Below are positions 36,642-47,129 of a stretch of 64,000 nt of DNA, in pieces. The notes beneath the pieces were generated by a model. That model had not been told where the DNA came from and ran no database searches. It was given only the letters and a program-made list of their open reading frames with translations. The stretch lies in the NCBI GenBank assembly GCA_021613335.1, contig JAJTWR010000284.1, forward strand, positions 720,001 to 784,000, given 5' to 3'. The position numbers were made by a program, and so were the translations under genes. The stretch's first letter is position 1. Every line of letters begins with the position of its first letter. The stretch is from Whitmania pigra (taxonomy: Eukaryota > Annelida > Clitellata > Hirudinida > Haemopidae).

Positions 36642-38659
36642 GATGATGATGATGATGGCTTTGAAGTTGGTGATGATGATGATGATGATGATGTTGACTA
36701 AAGATAGCAAGCTTTTATTAAGATGGATATTGTTCGTTGTGAATCGATTATCATCATCATTGTCTCCAACATCATCATCGTCAATGTAATTGTCCAGGTC
36801 TTTATGGAAGAAGTGTTGTTTTTCCGGCGACGGTGAGTACATCGTGGCAGGATCTGCGAGGCAACACTCGCTCTACATCTGGGAGAAGGCCAGCGGAAAC
36901 CTCGTGAAGTTTCTCCTCGGAACGAAGGGTGAAATGCTACTCGACGTAGTGGTGAGATGTTTACGATGCAGTGTTTACAATGTAATGTTTATTGTATATT
37001 GTTTACAATGCAGTGTTTACAATGTAATGTTTATTGTATATTGTTTACAATGCAGTGTTTACAATGTAATGTTTATTGTATATTGTTTACAATGCAGTGT
37101 TTACAATGTAATGTTTATTGTATATTGTTTACAATGCAGTGTTTACAATGTAATGTTTATTGTATATTGTTTACAATGCAGTGTTTACAATGTAATGTTT
37201 ATTGTATCTAGTTTACAACATTTGGTCGTACGTCAATTCTCGTTAAGGTGTTGTAAATATACTTTTTTTTCCTAGCTTAATTGTATCATTAGTTACAATT
37301 GATGTTGAAATTTAAGCCTTGTCATGCATAATTCTAATTCCCTAATGAATCTCTCATCCAGTGGCATCCCGTCAGACCAATCATTGCCTCCATCTCGAGC
37401 GGAGTGGTATCCATTTGGTCTCAGAATCAAGTGGTAGGAATATTACTAACTACTGTTATCATTATATTATTATGATATTCATTAATCATTGAATTACTAC
37501 CGTTAATTATTGCGTTACTAACATAATATTCATTAATTATTGCATTACTAACATTACAGTATTCATTAATCATTGCATTACCAACATTATAATATTCATT
37601 AATTATTGCATTGCATTATAATATTTGTTAAACTCTCTATCAAGTCATCAAACGTCGTTGTGGATTTATCGGCTTTGTTTTTCCTTAGGAAAACTGGAGT
37701 GCATTTGCACCCGACTTCAAGGAACTGGACGAGAATGTGGAGTACGAGGAGAGGGAGTCCGAGTTCGACATCGAGGATGAGGACAAGGAAGTTCAGGAGG
37801 TCAAAGGTCAGAATTAATTGCTAGTTCATCATGAATTATAATAATTTATTCAAATTAAATAATTAATTATCATGATTCTGAATTAATTCATTAGTTAACC
37901 GCTAGTTCATCATTACTTGTAATCATGTATCAGAATTAATTAATTCATTCATTCATTAATAATTCATCACTAATTATAATAATGCATCAGTAACTTAATG
38001 CCACGTGTGAATGCCTTTTTGGAGAACCAATGAGATTCGGAAGTGAAATCACATGTTGTTGTCTAATTCCTTTTTTCAGCTGCCGATCCGGTTGACGAGA
38101 ACATCGACGTTGATGTCACAACCGTCGAACCCGTTGCAGCATTCGTGAGCAGGTAACTGCCATCAGATGATTAGTGTTTCCTATTTCATTTGTAATAATA
38201 ATAATATGATGATGATGATGGTGTTAGCAATAATAATAATAATAATTGTACAGGGAAATGCCTGCTTTTATGATGATGACTATTATTATTATTATTATTA
38301 TTATTGTCATTTAAGATGTCGAATTATTGTCTATCAATGCTTTAATTTAACATAATATTAACTAGCAGATATATGCATTGCTTCGTCTCTAATTACACTA
38401 GACGGAAGTGAATTAATTCTGAGCTTTTCAAATTTCCAGCGACGAAGAAGATGATGAAGGCAAGGTCCTCCTGTTCCTTCCAATTGCTCCTGAGGTGGAG
38501 GATGCTGAGGAATGTTGGGGAAACGAGGTACACTCAATGGGGAAACATTATTTTCATAATCACCAACTATTTATTTTTGTGTGCCATTTCAGTATCATAT
38601 CTTTTATTCTGTGGACTGATATTAAGTCAATTATATTATTACATGATATTTATGAATGC

Positions 38660-38710
<51 letters not shown>

Positions 38711-39132
38711 GTTGCATGTTAATATATTATATGACCACGCTCAGTGAAGTTTTATATGCAGAACGTTCAAGATTCGACGCCGGCGTCTGAAAGAAAGAGA
38801 AGCTCGTCGAACAGAGACTCGCCGTCGAAGAAGCGCAAGACCAAAGTCATTGACATCGATCTGCCACATGCCCCCACGGACGGTGAATAGTTGGAATGGT
38901 TTCGAACCAGCCCGGAGGACTTTTTTTTATGAAGTGACTCATTTTCAATCGATTTTTAGAAGTCCATCCACTCCTGAGCAGCAAGAAGCCTGCCTCTGAA
39001 AAATCCGGCCAGAAAAGAGCCCCGAGCAAGCCCTCGAAGGGTGGAAAAGGTCAGTCGGGTTCGAAGGGGGACTCCAGGTCAAAGGGTGGAAAGGGAGGCG
39101 GGGTTGATTATTACAAGGAGAATGACTCTTGA
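33044..39132 (+). CDS. RBBP5: Retinoblastoma-binding protein 5, COMPASS/MLL core subunit
   Basis: WD40 subunit of SET1/MLL H3K4 methyltransferase complexes (with WDR5, ASH2L, DPY30). Exons: 33044-33062, 33154-33179, 33301-33473, 34023-34163, 34451-34538, 34872-34943, 35221-35330, 36203-36322, 36798-36951, 37362-37433, 37689-37806, 38080-38152, 38440-38527, 38762-38882, 38960-39132; summed length is a multiple of three, 515 residues (human 538). The N-terminus [15 protein letters not shown] is nearly identical to vertebrates. WD repeats include [20 protein letters not shown] and [18 protein letters not shown]. The activation and ASH2L-binding segment ([20 protein letters not shown] then [11 protein letters not shown]) and the WDR5-binding motif ([15 protein letters not shown]) are present. 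The C-terminus is Ser/Lys/Gly-rich. Introns hold minisatellites (35600-37210) and a SINE (34718-34866). Confidence 0.96.
34718..34866 (-). repeat. tRNA-derived SINE, copy B (RBBP5 intron)
   Basis: Minus strand: TAGTTGGCTCAGAGGGTGGC (A-box-like), then the family tail GCGCTACATAAATGGTTGAG followed by CGCCCCTGATGCATATGC. The B box is decayed. The copy ends within a few bases of the acceptor of RBBP5 exon 34872-34943. Confidence 0.6.
35600..36198. repeat. About 61-bp minisatellite in RBBP5 intron
   Basis: About nine near-identical copies of a unit starting AAGCTTATTTTATTGTAATT, then ATCTTAATTTGTTGATAATG, then TTATTTATTATTATTATTACT. It ends against the acceptor of exon 36203-36322, whose AAG acceptor is the start of the next would-be unit. 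Confidence 0.93.
36334..36700. repeat. GAT trinucleotide tract in RBBP5 intron
   Basis: About 365 bp of TGATGA triplets with interspersed TGG and ATATTGG. It creates poly-Met frames on plus and poly-Ile/poly-Ser frames on minus; neither is a gene. Confidence 0.93.
36960..37207. repeat. 42-bp minisatellite in RBBP5 intron
   Basis: About six copies of a 42-bp unit (TGTTTACAATGCAG, TGTTTACAATGTAATG, TTTATTGTATAT). It is in frame with the preceding RBBP5 exon past its GTGAGA donor, producing a repetitive open frame that should not be taken as protein. Confidence 0.93.
37440..37620. repeat. About 35-bp imperfect tandem repeat in RBBP5 intron
   Basis: Four to five imperfect copies containing ATTCATTAATTATTGCATTA followed by CTAACAT. 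Confidence 0.75.
38658..38709. repeat. ATT microsatellite in RBBP5 intron
   Basis: Pure ATT run of about 17 triplets between exons 38440-38527 and 38762-38882. Confidence 0.9.
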
Positions 39133-39296
39133 AGCGTCACGCCGCGGGCGTTCAAACTATGATTCCACAGACTGTATCTTTTGCACGTTTGTTTTTAGAT
39201 GGGGAAATTGATCGCACTCGAACTCCGCTAGATGTTTTGCGGAGGTGACAAACTATTTGTCGTAATATTGCATGCTGTTTGAGACGAATAACAACA

Positions 39297-39302
39297 AATA
39301 AA
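39297..39302 (+). terminator. Candidate polyadenylation signal of RBBP5
   Basis: AATAAA 165 bp after the RBBP5 stop codon in the same orientation; the cleavage site is not visible. Confidence 0.5.
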
Positions 39303-41206
39303 ATCTATCTAGCCAAGTGTTTCGACTATCAGCTTTCGAAGCAGACGTCGGCGATAAGCGCGGCAGCTGTTGCATTGCATTGTAGTCCTTACTTGACTCA
39401 ACCCAGCAGGAAACTTTTTCCTTTGAAGCACGAAACTGTCGCCATGGTGGGCCGTCGAGTTGATTGCCTTTGACTAGAAACTGTTTTGTTTTATTTTATT
39501 TTATTTTCCAAAGTATTAGCTTGTTAACTGAATCCCGATGAAGGACCATTGATTCGCTTCACTGCCTCTCAAATCCGTGACTCTTTCCTAGTACTCATCG
39601 TGACTGTAAACCAGAAAGTGAGGTGTGAAAAGATAGCTACGGTTGCTGAAGTGATTTGTCTGTCGGCAAAATCGAAAACGAGGAGATTTTATCGACCTGT
39701 GGATGTCCTGGACGCAGTGATGATGATGATGGTTAAGGGGTTATGACGATGTTGAAAATACTTGTTATGAATTATCTCGTCCATAATATAGTGCCGGTAA
39801 TGAAAAGAGGTCATCTAATTTGATGCGCAAGGATCTGCTTCCGTGTCGAGATTAGTAACAATAATAATAATAATTAATTTTGGAACAATCAGTTAGTTCT
39901 TACTAATACCTTCAAATAAAGATGCATTTAAGCTTAAAACGTTACACAGTTTTTAGAGGAAAGAGCCACGTTGATTTTTCAATTTGAGATTAGGTTTTGA
40001 GTTCAATCGGTCCTGAGTTTAACCTTTCAAAATCGTCTTGTAATTGACGAACACCCCAACGCGGGTATAAAAGAAATGGCTTAGACAAGTGCGAGGAAAT
40101 TGATTGGACAAGAAAATATATTTTTCTAGCTTTATCACAACATCAGTTTCTCGCACGGATTATAAATCCCTCATAAATATTTTTAATGTTCTCGATAATG
40201 ACTTAATTCAACTTACCGAATCAGTTACAAATCAAAAATTATACAAATAAATGATTAAATAATTAGTAATTAAAAAATTAATAACCAATTAGACTTTTAA
40301 TAGAATTTCCATTTTTTGTTAATTTAGAAAATATACATGTCTTCACATTTTTTAATGAATAAGAAATTTAATAAATAGGTTCATTCAGAATGAGTTCAGT
40401 CGTATCATTTGTAATTCTGTTTGGGAACGAACTAAATACTGATTGAATTAAAATACACAATATTACTATTATTAATTACAAAGAAGAGTTTTATTTACTT
40501 ATTTATTTTATTAAACTCCTTTCTACAACTAAGATGATTTGGACTAAGAGAAAGTATTACAAGCAGTCCCGTAAGGATTTAAGGATAGTCAGATAGTAAG
40601 GGCGTGCCACTACACAAGGCCAACCAATCCAACTTAACAACTGTCATCTTGTGATACGGAGACAAGATAGAAGCTGGTTTGCGGGAATCCAACCAACCAA
40701 ACGACCAAACAAACTTTGTAAATCCGTCCCAATTACATGGCTTGATGACCATGAATCGGATGGGAATAAATGCTTTTATTACCAAATTAACTATCTATTT
40801 TGCTTTTCACTAATTATATTATTATTATTATGTTTTGTTATTTTAAATGTTTATTATCATTCTTAATTGTATTGTTAATACTTGCAATTCAATAGTGTCA
40901 ATTAAATAATCTTAATATATTATATCTAGAGGGAAATTAAGCAATCCCATAGCTTAATACTGAACTGTTCAACTTAAACATAGCCACGTCAGACTCCACC
41001 CACCTCTTGTATAATGATTGATGTTTTATTTTTTCTTTGAGTGACATCCGTTATTAACCAATAGAAAACATTTGATACGAAAGGTGATCGCCAAAGATCA
41101 CGGATATATTTATTGAGTAGCATTGTAAAAAAAAATAGGCTTATCGAGAACAGCTAAGAATTAGCTACAGGCTTTAAAATTGAAAAACACAAACCGATAA
41201 TATTTT
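39303..41206. other. Intergenic interval RBBP5 to FOXO
   Basis: About 1.9 kb with only short unrecognised open frames. The promoter and 5' untranslated region of the forkhead gene should lie at the right end; no specific sites were identified. Confidence 0.6.
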
Positions 41207-43361
41207 TTGAAAATCTTTTCAAACGAACTGGACATGTCGTCCTTGATCACTTCTCTGTCCTCAGTGACCTCAGAAACGCCAACGTCTTCAGATTTCTACG
41301 CCAGATTAAAGTCCATTCTTTCGCCCATGCTACCCTCTGACGATTTCACAACCGATTCAATACATCCGAGTTTTTCAGAGTGGAAAAGAAAGCTCAAATG
41401 CACTAGCGACTTGGATGTTTGCATGCAAAAAGAAGTAGGAGAACAACAGTGTGGAACAAGTTTTTCCAGAGAAGTTAATTTAGCAAAGGATTCTCTCAGG
41501 ATTTCTAAGCAAGTTGACGCCAACAGATTTCATAATCCTACTTCTGATCTTTTTACCTCCAATCACTCCATGTCTCGCAGATCGTCGAATTTTGACTCCA
41601 GCAGACCAGCAATCCATGACATCCTCTCCACCTGCAGTCAGTCAATTTCCACCCAATTACCTTCAACCAGATACTCCAGATGCTCAGTGCCTTCTTCGTT
41701 TGTTTCATCGACACTGGAAGTACAGAAAGATCAACAAGACTCCTCTAGTATGGCCACAAAACTTCGTAATTCCTCACATGGTCTGTGCAACACGAGTGAC
41801 AACCTAACCATGTCTACCGGGGCAAAACTCCATACCAAAAAGAGCACTACGGGACATCGCAAAAACATTTGGAAAAATCAGACCTATGCCGATCTCATCT
41901 GCAAAGCCATTCTCAGTTCGCCATCCAAAAGGCTCACCCTGAGCCAAATTTACGACTGGTTGATTGATAATATAGAATTTTTCAAAGCCAAAAAAGATGG
42001 AAAAAGTTCTGTAGGATGGAAGGTGAGGAAGACATTGGTGGGGTCAAAATTTCAACTTAAATTAAAAATAATTATTGACATTGAATTCAGAAAACTATTA
42101 AATAATCGATGTTCGAAAATAATGATGAAATCTTAATACTGTAAAAGCCTAAGCTATTCAACCTAAGCTTTATTATTTTACCATGTCTTAATATATAATA
42201 GATATTGAATTTATGTAGTTAGGTAAACCGAGGTAAAGAATAATTTCTTAATGAATAACATCAATAATCACTTGATTGGAATTAATTTAAAAAAAAAACT
42301 ATTCGCAGCTTATTTTAATTACAGAAGTAATTTCGAATATTTCTCAACAAATTCAACTTCCCCCAAAACAAATCACTTCCTAAACATTTCCACAGAACTC
42401 AATACGTCACAATCTCTCCCTGCATAGCAGATTTGTCAGAATTCAAGGTCATGAATCGGGTAAAAGTTCATGGTGGACGGTTGACCTCACAGCAAAATCC
42501 ACCAGGCGCAGCAAACGGAAGGTCCTTCTCCCCGACACTTCCAAGCTCATCCATGGGTTTTCCACGACAGCCACGGCAACATTCGGTTCTCAAATACCGA
42601 CACTTTTCCGTTACCAGACGCCATACAGCGGATGCTCGGTGAATGGACAATCCTCATCAACACACGGCTCTTTCTACCAATCGAATAGAGATGGTTGGCC
42701 TGGTGGTAAATGCAACTTAAACAAGTCCGAGTTCTGTTCTAAGTCCGCTGATGATAAACGTTCACTTTCGTCCTGTTATTTCCCTTACAACGACCAGTAC
42801 TCTTGCTATTACTCGAGTTCTTTCCTGCCCAGCACGCTCGCTCCGGTTGCCGACACGACCAACTACATTACCACTAGGAGCAACGGCATTAATTACAGCT
42901 ACTACAGCAGAGCGACAAACAACGATAAATCTGTTAGCAACGGTCGATATTTTCCATCGGGTAGTTTGAATCAATATAACAATTTGTTCTACTTCACAAA
43001 TTCGGCTGGTTTTCAACTTGCTAACCCAAGCGGCACCAATCTTCCCATGTTGGGGGCCGTTAGCGACACCGCTCGAGATGAGGGTTCTGCGGACGATGGG
43101 AGAACGTTGCCGAGTTTGTTCTCGTCGCTCTACAACGAATTCGACAATTTCAAAGGGCTCCGTCAGGGAAACTTGGATTATATTTACACGCCGGGTTACG
43201 ATTATCATATCTCGCCAGCCAAGTACAGCCATCACAGCATGCAACAGACGATGTTGCCAGAAGAAAGAGAGTCTATGGCTAATTACAAGAAACTTCCTCT
43301 ATGTGGGTTTACGGAAGATGTCAAATTGAATCTAACAGATCAGAATATGAGTATTACTTAA
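41207..43361 (+). CDS. FOXO-type forkhead transcription factor
   Basis: Exons 41207-42022 and 42396-43361 give about 593 residues. The forkhead domain spans roughly residues 223-310: IWKNQTYADLICKAIL, RLTLSQIYDWLIDNIEFFKA, then KKDGKSSVGWK, intron, NSIRHNLSLHSRF and ESGKSSWWTVD. The five-residue insertion before GWK, the SSWW wing and an intron exactly after GWK are FOXO hallmarks. FOXO proteins act downstream of insulin/Akt signalling in stress, lifespan and metabolic control. Outside the domain it is Ser/Asn/Tyr-rich and divergent. No RxRxxS/T Akt motif was seen, and the wing-2 site normally of the form RRRAxSM is replaced by RRSKRKVLL. It may be a derived paralogue. The start is the first Met of the open frame; MSS at about 41234 is an alternative. 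Confidence 0.88.
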
Positions 43362-44126
43362 AAATCATTTCACGAATTCTGTTTTGAGCGTTTGGGGATT
43401 TGCATATTTTGTTTTAATTAATCTTGAATTATAATAAGCATGTGCCATGCATTATGTTTATAGAGGCTAAAGCTTCGGTTGTAAATGATTATAAATAGGT
43501 TTGAGAGGGTAAACTAGGAACATAATTTCAGCGTTTTCCAAGGGGGCCAGCCCTCGCACAACTTGAGGAGGCGACCTTTTTTAGCTTCTAGATGGAGGGA
43601 GCCAATCCCTCTTAAAATACGAGAAAATCTAGATTTTGCGTCAGGGGGACCGTTACCTTCCTTCCTCCCCCAAATTACGCCCCTATGGTAAACAGCTTAT
43701 ACTGATTATACTCGAGATTTCCACAAAATCGTTTAAATTAAAGCTGAAATGTATAGTAAAATGTTCGCCAGTTTATTTTCTGTTTATAAAATAAGTAAAC
43801 TGTTTATTAAAAGAACCACTTTTATTTAAATGATTCATTTATATATAAGGTTGAGTTTCAATAATATGGCATTATAACATTATATAAGAATTGTCTCGTT
43901 ATCTTTACATTTATTTATTTATGCTTCAATAATTTGATCAGTTTTTCAACTCAATATACCCCAACGTCTTTTAATTCACTTTTAAGCAAACAAATTGAAT
44001 TTATCGAAGTGAATTATGCATTTGAAAATTGCTGATCGAAAATTATTTTAATGCAATAACATTATCTTTTATTAATTGGCATTTAACTTTCAAAAAGGTT
44101 TCACAATAAATCCAATTTTTAAAAAA
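43362..44126. other. 3' flank of forkhead gene and upstream of first Ly6 gene
   Basis: No open frame with family motifs. It presumably holds the forkhead 3' untranslated region and the Ly6 promoter. Confidence 0.5.
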
Positions 44127-44825
44127 ATGGTTGCCATTAATTTCGTTTTCTTGGTCACATTGGCGGTCCAAAAACCAGTTCTAGCCATTTTCTGCTACCA
44201 ATGTGAGGAATGTTTCATTCCAGAAAACCTACAGGAATGCCCTCAAAGCAGAAGCAAATGCGCTTTCGAACACTTCATAATGGTCAGATCCGGTGAGCCA
44301 ATACTCTTCGTGCGCCATTGAAATTTCCAAACATTAAGCACTTTTTTGGTCTTTAGCAATAATCTGATTTTCCTTGTGCCATTTGCTAATTAAAGCCAAT
44401 CTTTCAAATCTAGCTTTAAGTTCGAATGTATTACTGTTCTATTCTAAGAAACGAAAATGGACTCTCGTTAGATCGATAGCTCTTTCGTCTCCAAATTAAA
44501 TCTTTCGCAAAATTATTCTTGTCCAGGAAAAGAATCTGTCAGAAGGAGCTGCATGTTGGAAGAATTTCCAAATCAATGCGATCAACTAACGACCGGGAAA
44601 ATGAATACGATCGTCTGCCGATGCGACTTTGATTTCTGCAACGGTCACAAGATTGCCATAGGACCTGGAGTAAATGACAGGTATTATCAAGTCCCTTACA
44701 AGCCCATGGTAGATTCCTCTGCCCTCAAAGAATCAAAGCATAGGGCAAGGGAGGAAGCAAGTGACGATGAATTGTGGGTTGATGCGCTTCATGGTGTAAA
44801 GGGCAAACTGGAGAATAAAGATTAG
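44127..44825 (+). CDS. Ly6/uPAR-domain secreted or surface protein 1
   Basis: Exons 44127-44292 and 44527-44825, about 154 residues. A signal peptide (INFVFLVTLAV..LA) is followed by a three-finger domain: CYQCEEC, then CPQSRSKC, SCMLEEFPNQC and CRCDFDFCN, the closing CN pair being diagnostic. The C-terminus is charged (KSKHRAREEASDDELW type) with no hydrophobic GPI tail, so this one looks secreted. The start at 44127 is chosen because it begins the signal peptide; an upstream in-frame Met at 44076 would precede it. The partner is unknown. It is adjacent to a second Ly6 gene with the same split of the domain (first intron in phase 1). Confidence 0.82.
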
Positions 44826-45676
44826 AATGAACCAGGATTTCGAAGAATTATAAATTGTCCCCGTTTTTACTGAGAGGAATTGGAAAGCAGTGCATCTGAA
44901 AGAAAACGATGCAATTGGAATTCGAAGTGCTACAGGAAATCGACCGAGGCTTTTCCTTTTGAAGACAAAATCTTGAAAAATAAGAATTGGGCAAAACATT
45001 GTTAAGAATTTTCAACTAATGCTTGAAGATTTTATAATGTTCATTTTGAAGTAAAAATAATAATTAATATTTTCGAAGTATTAGACTTTCTTAATAAATA
45101 GTAAAATTGAATGTACAAGTTAAATTTTAAGTAGTTTATTTGAACCAAGTTCCACAGTTGCAGCTAGCCAAAAGGCATGCTTATGATTTAAGCCCCATCC
45201 TAGAGGCTAACAAGTTTTAAATTCCACAAAAAAATGAGTAGAAAAAGTTTAATTGTGGAATAGTCTTGTAAGATTTAATTGCTAGATTTAATTTGTTATT
45301 TGTCAATAATGCTTGAAGACATGCACAGAAAACGTACGAATGATTTTTGTGTCTTATTACGTCGAATGTTATTTTTTTGAATTCTTAAAACAGACAAGAT
45401 GGCGGTTATAAAGTTAATTTGAAACATTTCGTTTGATAAATTAACTAATACCATGAGGGAGTGAATTTTTTCAATCAATTCTGGTTGAAAAGATTTGCGA
45501 CGATTGTCCGACCAATCATGAGATGAAGTTCCCTAATTAAACACTGTATAGGAATCATTATAAATACACCACGCTATTACGTATATGTCTTTGCTATATT
45601 ATTTTCAAAAATAATAATTAATTAAATCGTATAATGTCACAGAAAGCCGATAAAATACTCGAGAACCAGTTATCCT
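44826..45676. other. Spacer between the two plus-strand Ly6 genes
   Basis: No recognisable coding sequence; AT-rich. Confidence 0.5.
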
Positions 45677-46458
45677 ATGTTCCTACTGCTTGCTGCTTTC
45701 TCTCAATCTTTTCTTTCGGCTGACAGTGTCGCAACTAACGACAGTTTTTTTCCGCGCAGTTTTGGAGGACTTGGGAGAGTTTACTGCTTCCAATGTGAGG
45801 ACTGTTTCGTGCCAAGAAACCTTGAAATTTGTCCTAAAGAAGCAAAGAAGTGCTACTTCGAACACGTCCTGACTTTCGATCGCGACGAAGTGGGTCAGTA
45901 TTCGCTAATTAAGTGAAGCTTTATAAATAACAAAACTGTATAAGATTGCGGATGACGGATTCTTTTTAAGAAACATTTACTACTGACATTACATTAAACT
46001 GATACTATTGTTTCCTCCATTTATTAGTAAGAGAAGAGGTTGCAAGGAAATGTTACCAACAAAAAACAACTCATGATGACGAATGTGATGTCGGCTTCTT
46101 GATCGGGAAGAAAATATTTGCATGTGTATGCAGCTTCGATGCCTGCAACTCGCACTCGGTGAGTTTTAAGTAGTTTTTTTTAATTATTATTTTTTTCATT
46201 TTCCAGGTGTCAATAAATTTAAGTACACACATATATATATTCCTTTACGTGCGTCTCGACCCGAACCTAATAATGGAGGCTTTTGTTTTAAAGGTAATGA
46301 TGGGACCAACCTTCTACCAGCGTTATTACATTCTGCCGAAAACATTATCAGGAGTCGACTTCCCAGGCTGGGAACAGAGCAGAACAAGCTCATCTTGTCG
46401 AGATAAAGTACGGAATCTGGTACTCTATACTGGCCTTGCCTACTTAATAAATTTATAG
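45677..46458 (+). CDS. Ly6/uPAR-domain protein 2
   Basis: Exons 45677-45893, 46028-46158 and probably 46207-46458, about 199 residues. A signal peptide (MFLLLAAFSQSFLSA) is followed by CFQCEDC, CPKEAKKC, KCYQQKTTHDDEC and CVCSFDACN, the Ly6/uPAR cysteine pattern. It resembles the neighbouring gene in sequence and intron position, so tandem duplication is likely. The third exon is uncertain: the acceptor could be at 46207 (long pyrimidine tract) or 46294, both in the same phase. It ends in a weakly hydrophobic tail (LVLYTGLAYLINL) that could be a GPI-attachment signal. Confidence 0.75.
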
Positions 46459-47129
46459 ACTGGGCCAATGTACCCTGCGTTCTACAAATTATGCAACAAT
46501 TCATATTACATAAGCTATTGGAACATGGGATACTACTACCCAGTTATCAATCTAGAATACGCAAACTCTGAATTCCTTCAAATTTCCTCACCATAAGGCT
46601 ATGCAAGATCATCTGATTCAAAACATAAATGAAAGCCAGTCCAAGCATTAAAAAAAAACCTTCTGAAACCTAAATCCAAAAATTAAGTGAAAATCAAGCT
46701 TCCAAATGTTCACGAATGACTCATTAAAGCCATACTCAGTAGCAACAATTCGAAGCATTGCACACAGATAAGTCATGAGGTTCCAGGTTTAGCATCACAG
46801 AAAATTGAGCAATAACTTACAACAAAACTGCAAAAATATAAAAAAATCCAAGAGAAAAACGGAGAAGTAATCGAATAACAAGCGAATAATATCTGCGACA
46901 ACGAAGTTAGATTCAGTCCTTGTTGCACCAAAATAAGCATACTCCAAATGATGCAGTGACATCTCAAGATGCAGTTTCAAATCGTTCAGTCGTTTTTTAT
47001 GTTAGAACGTCCTTTCTGCAAAGTATTTGAGTCGGACTGGAAAAGACAACATCGAATTAACATAACATAATTTGAATGAATGCATAAATGAATCCTTTTA
47101 TCGACGATCTCTAGCGAACGCAAGTTTAC
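46459..47129. other. Interval between Ly6 gene 2 and anoctamin-10 (convergent)
   Basis: Convergent 3' ends. The terminal coding exon of anoctamin-10 is probably here on the minus strand: after exon 47130-47246 a donor (GAG|GTAAAC) demands one more exon. A minus-strand frame around 46880-46985 (LHLEMSLHHLEYAYFGATRT) is a weak candidate. Confidence 0.45.

Noticed and set aside
36388..36789. Poly-methionine and poly-isoleucine open frames
   Set aside because: Both strands are open only because of the GAT repeat in an RBBP5 intron.
42762..43244. 160-codon minus-strand open frame
   Set aside because: Antisense shadow of the second exon of the forkhead gene.
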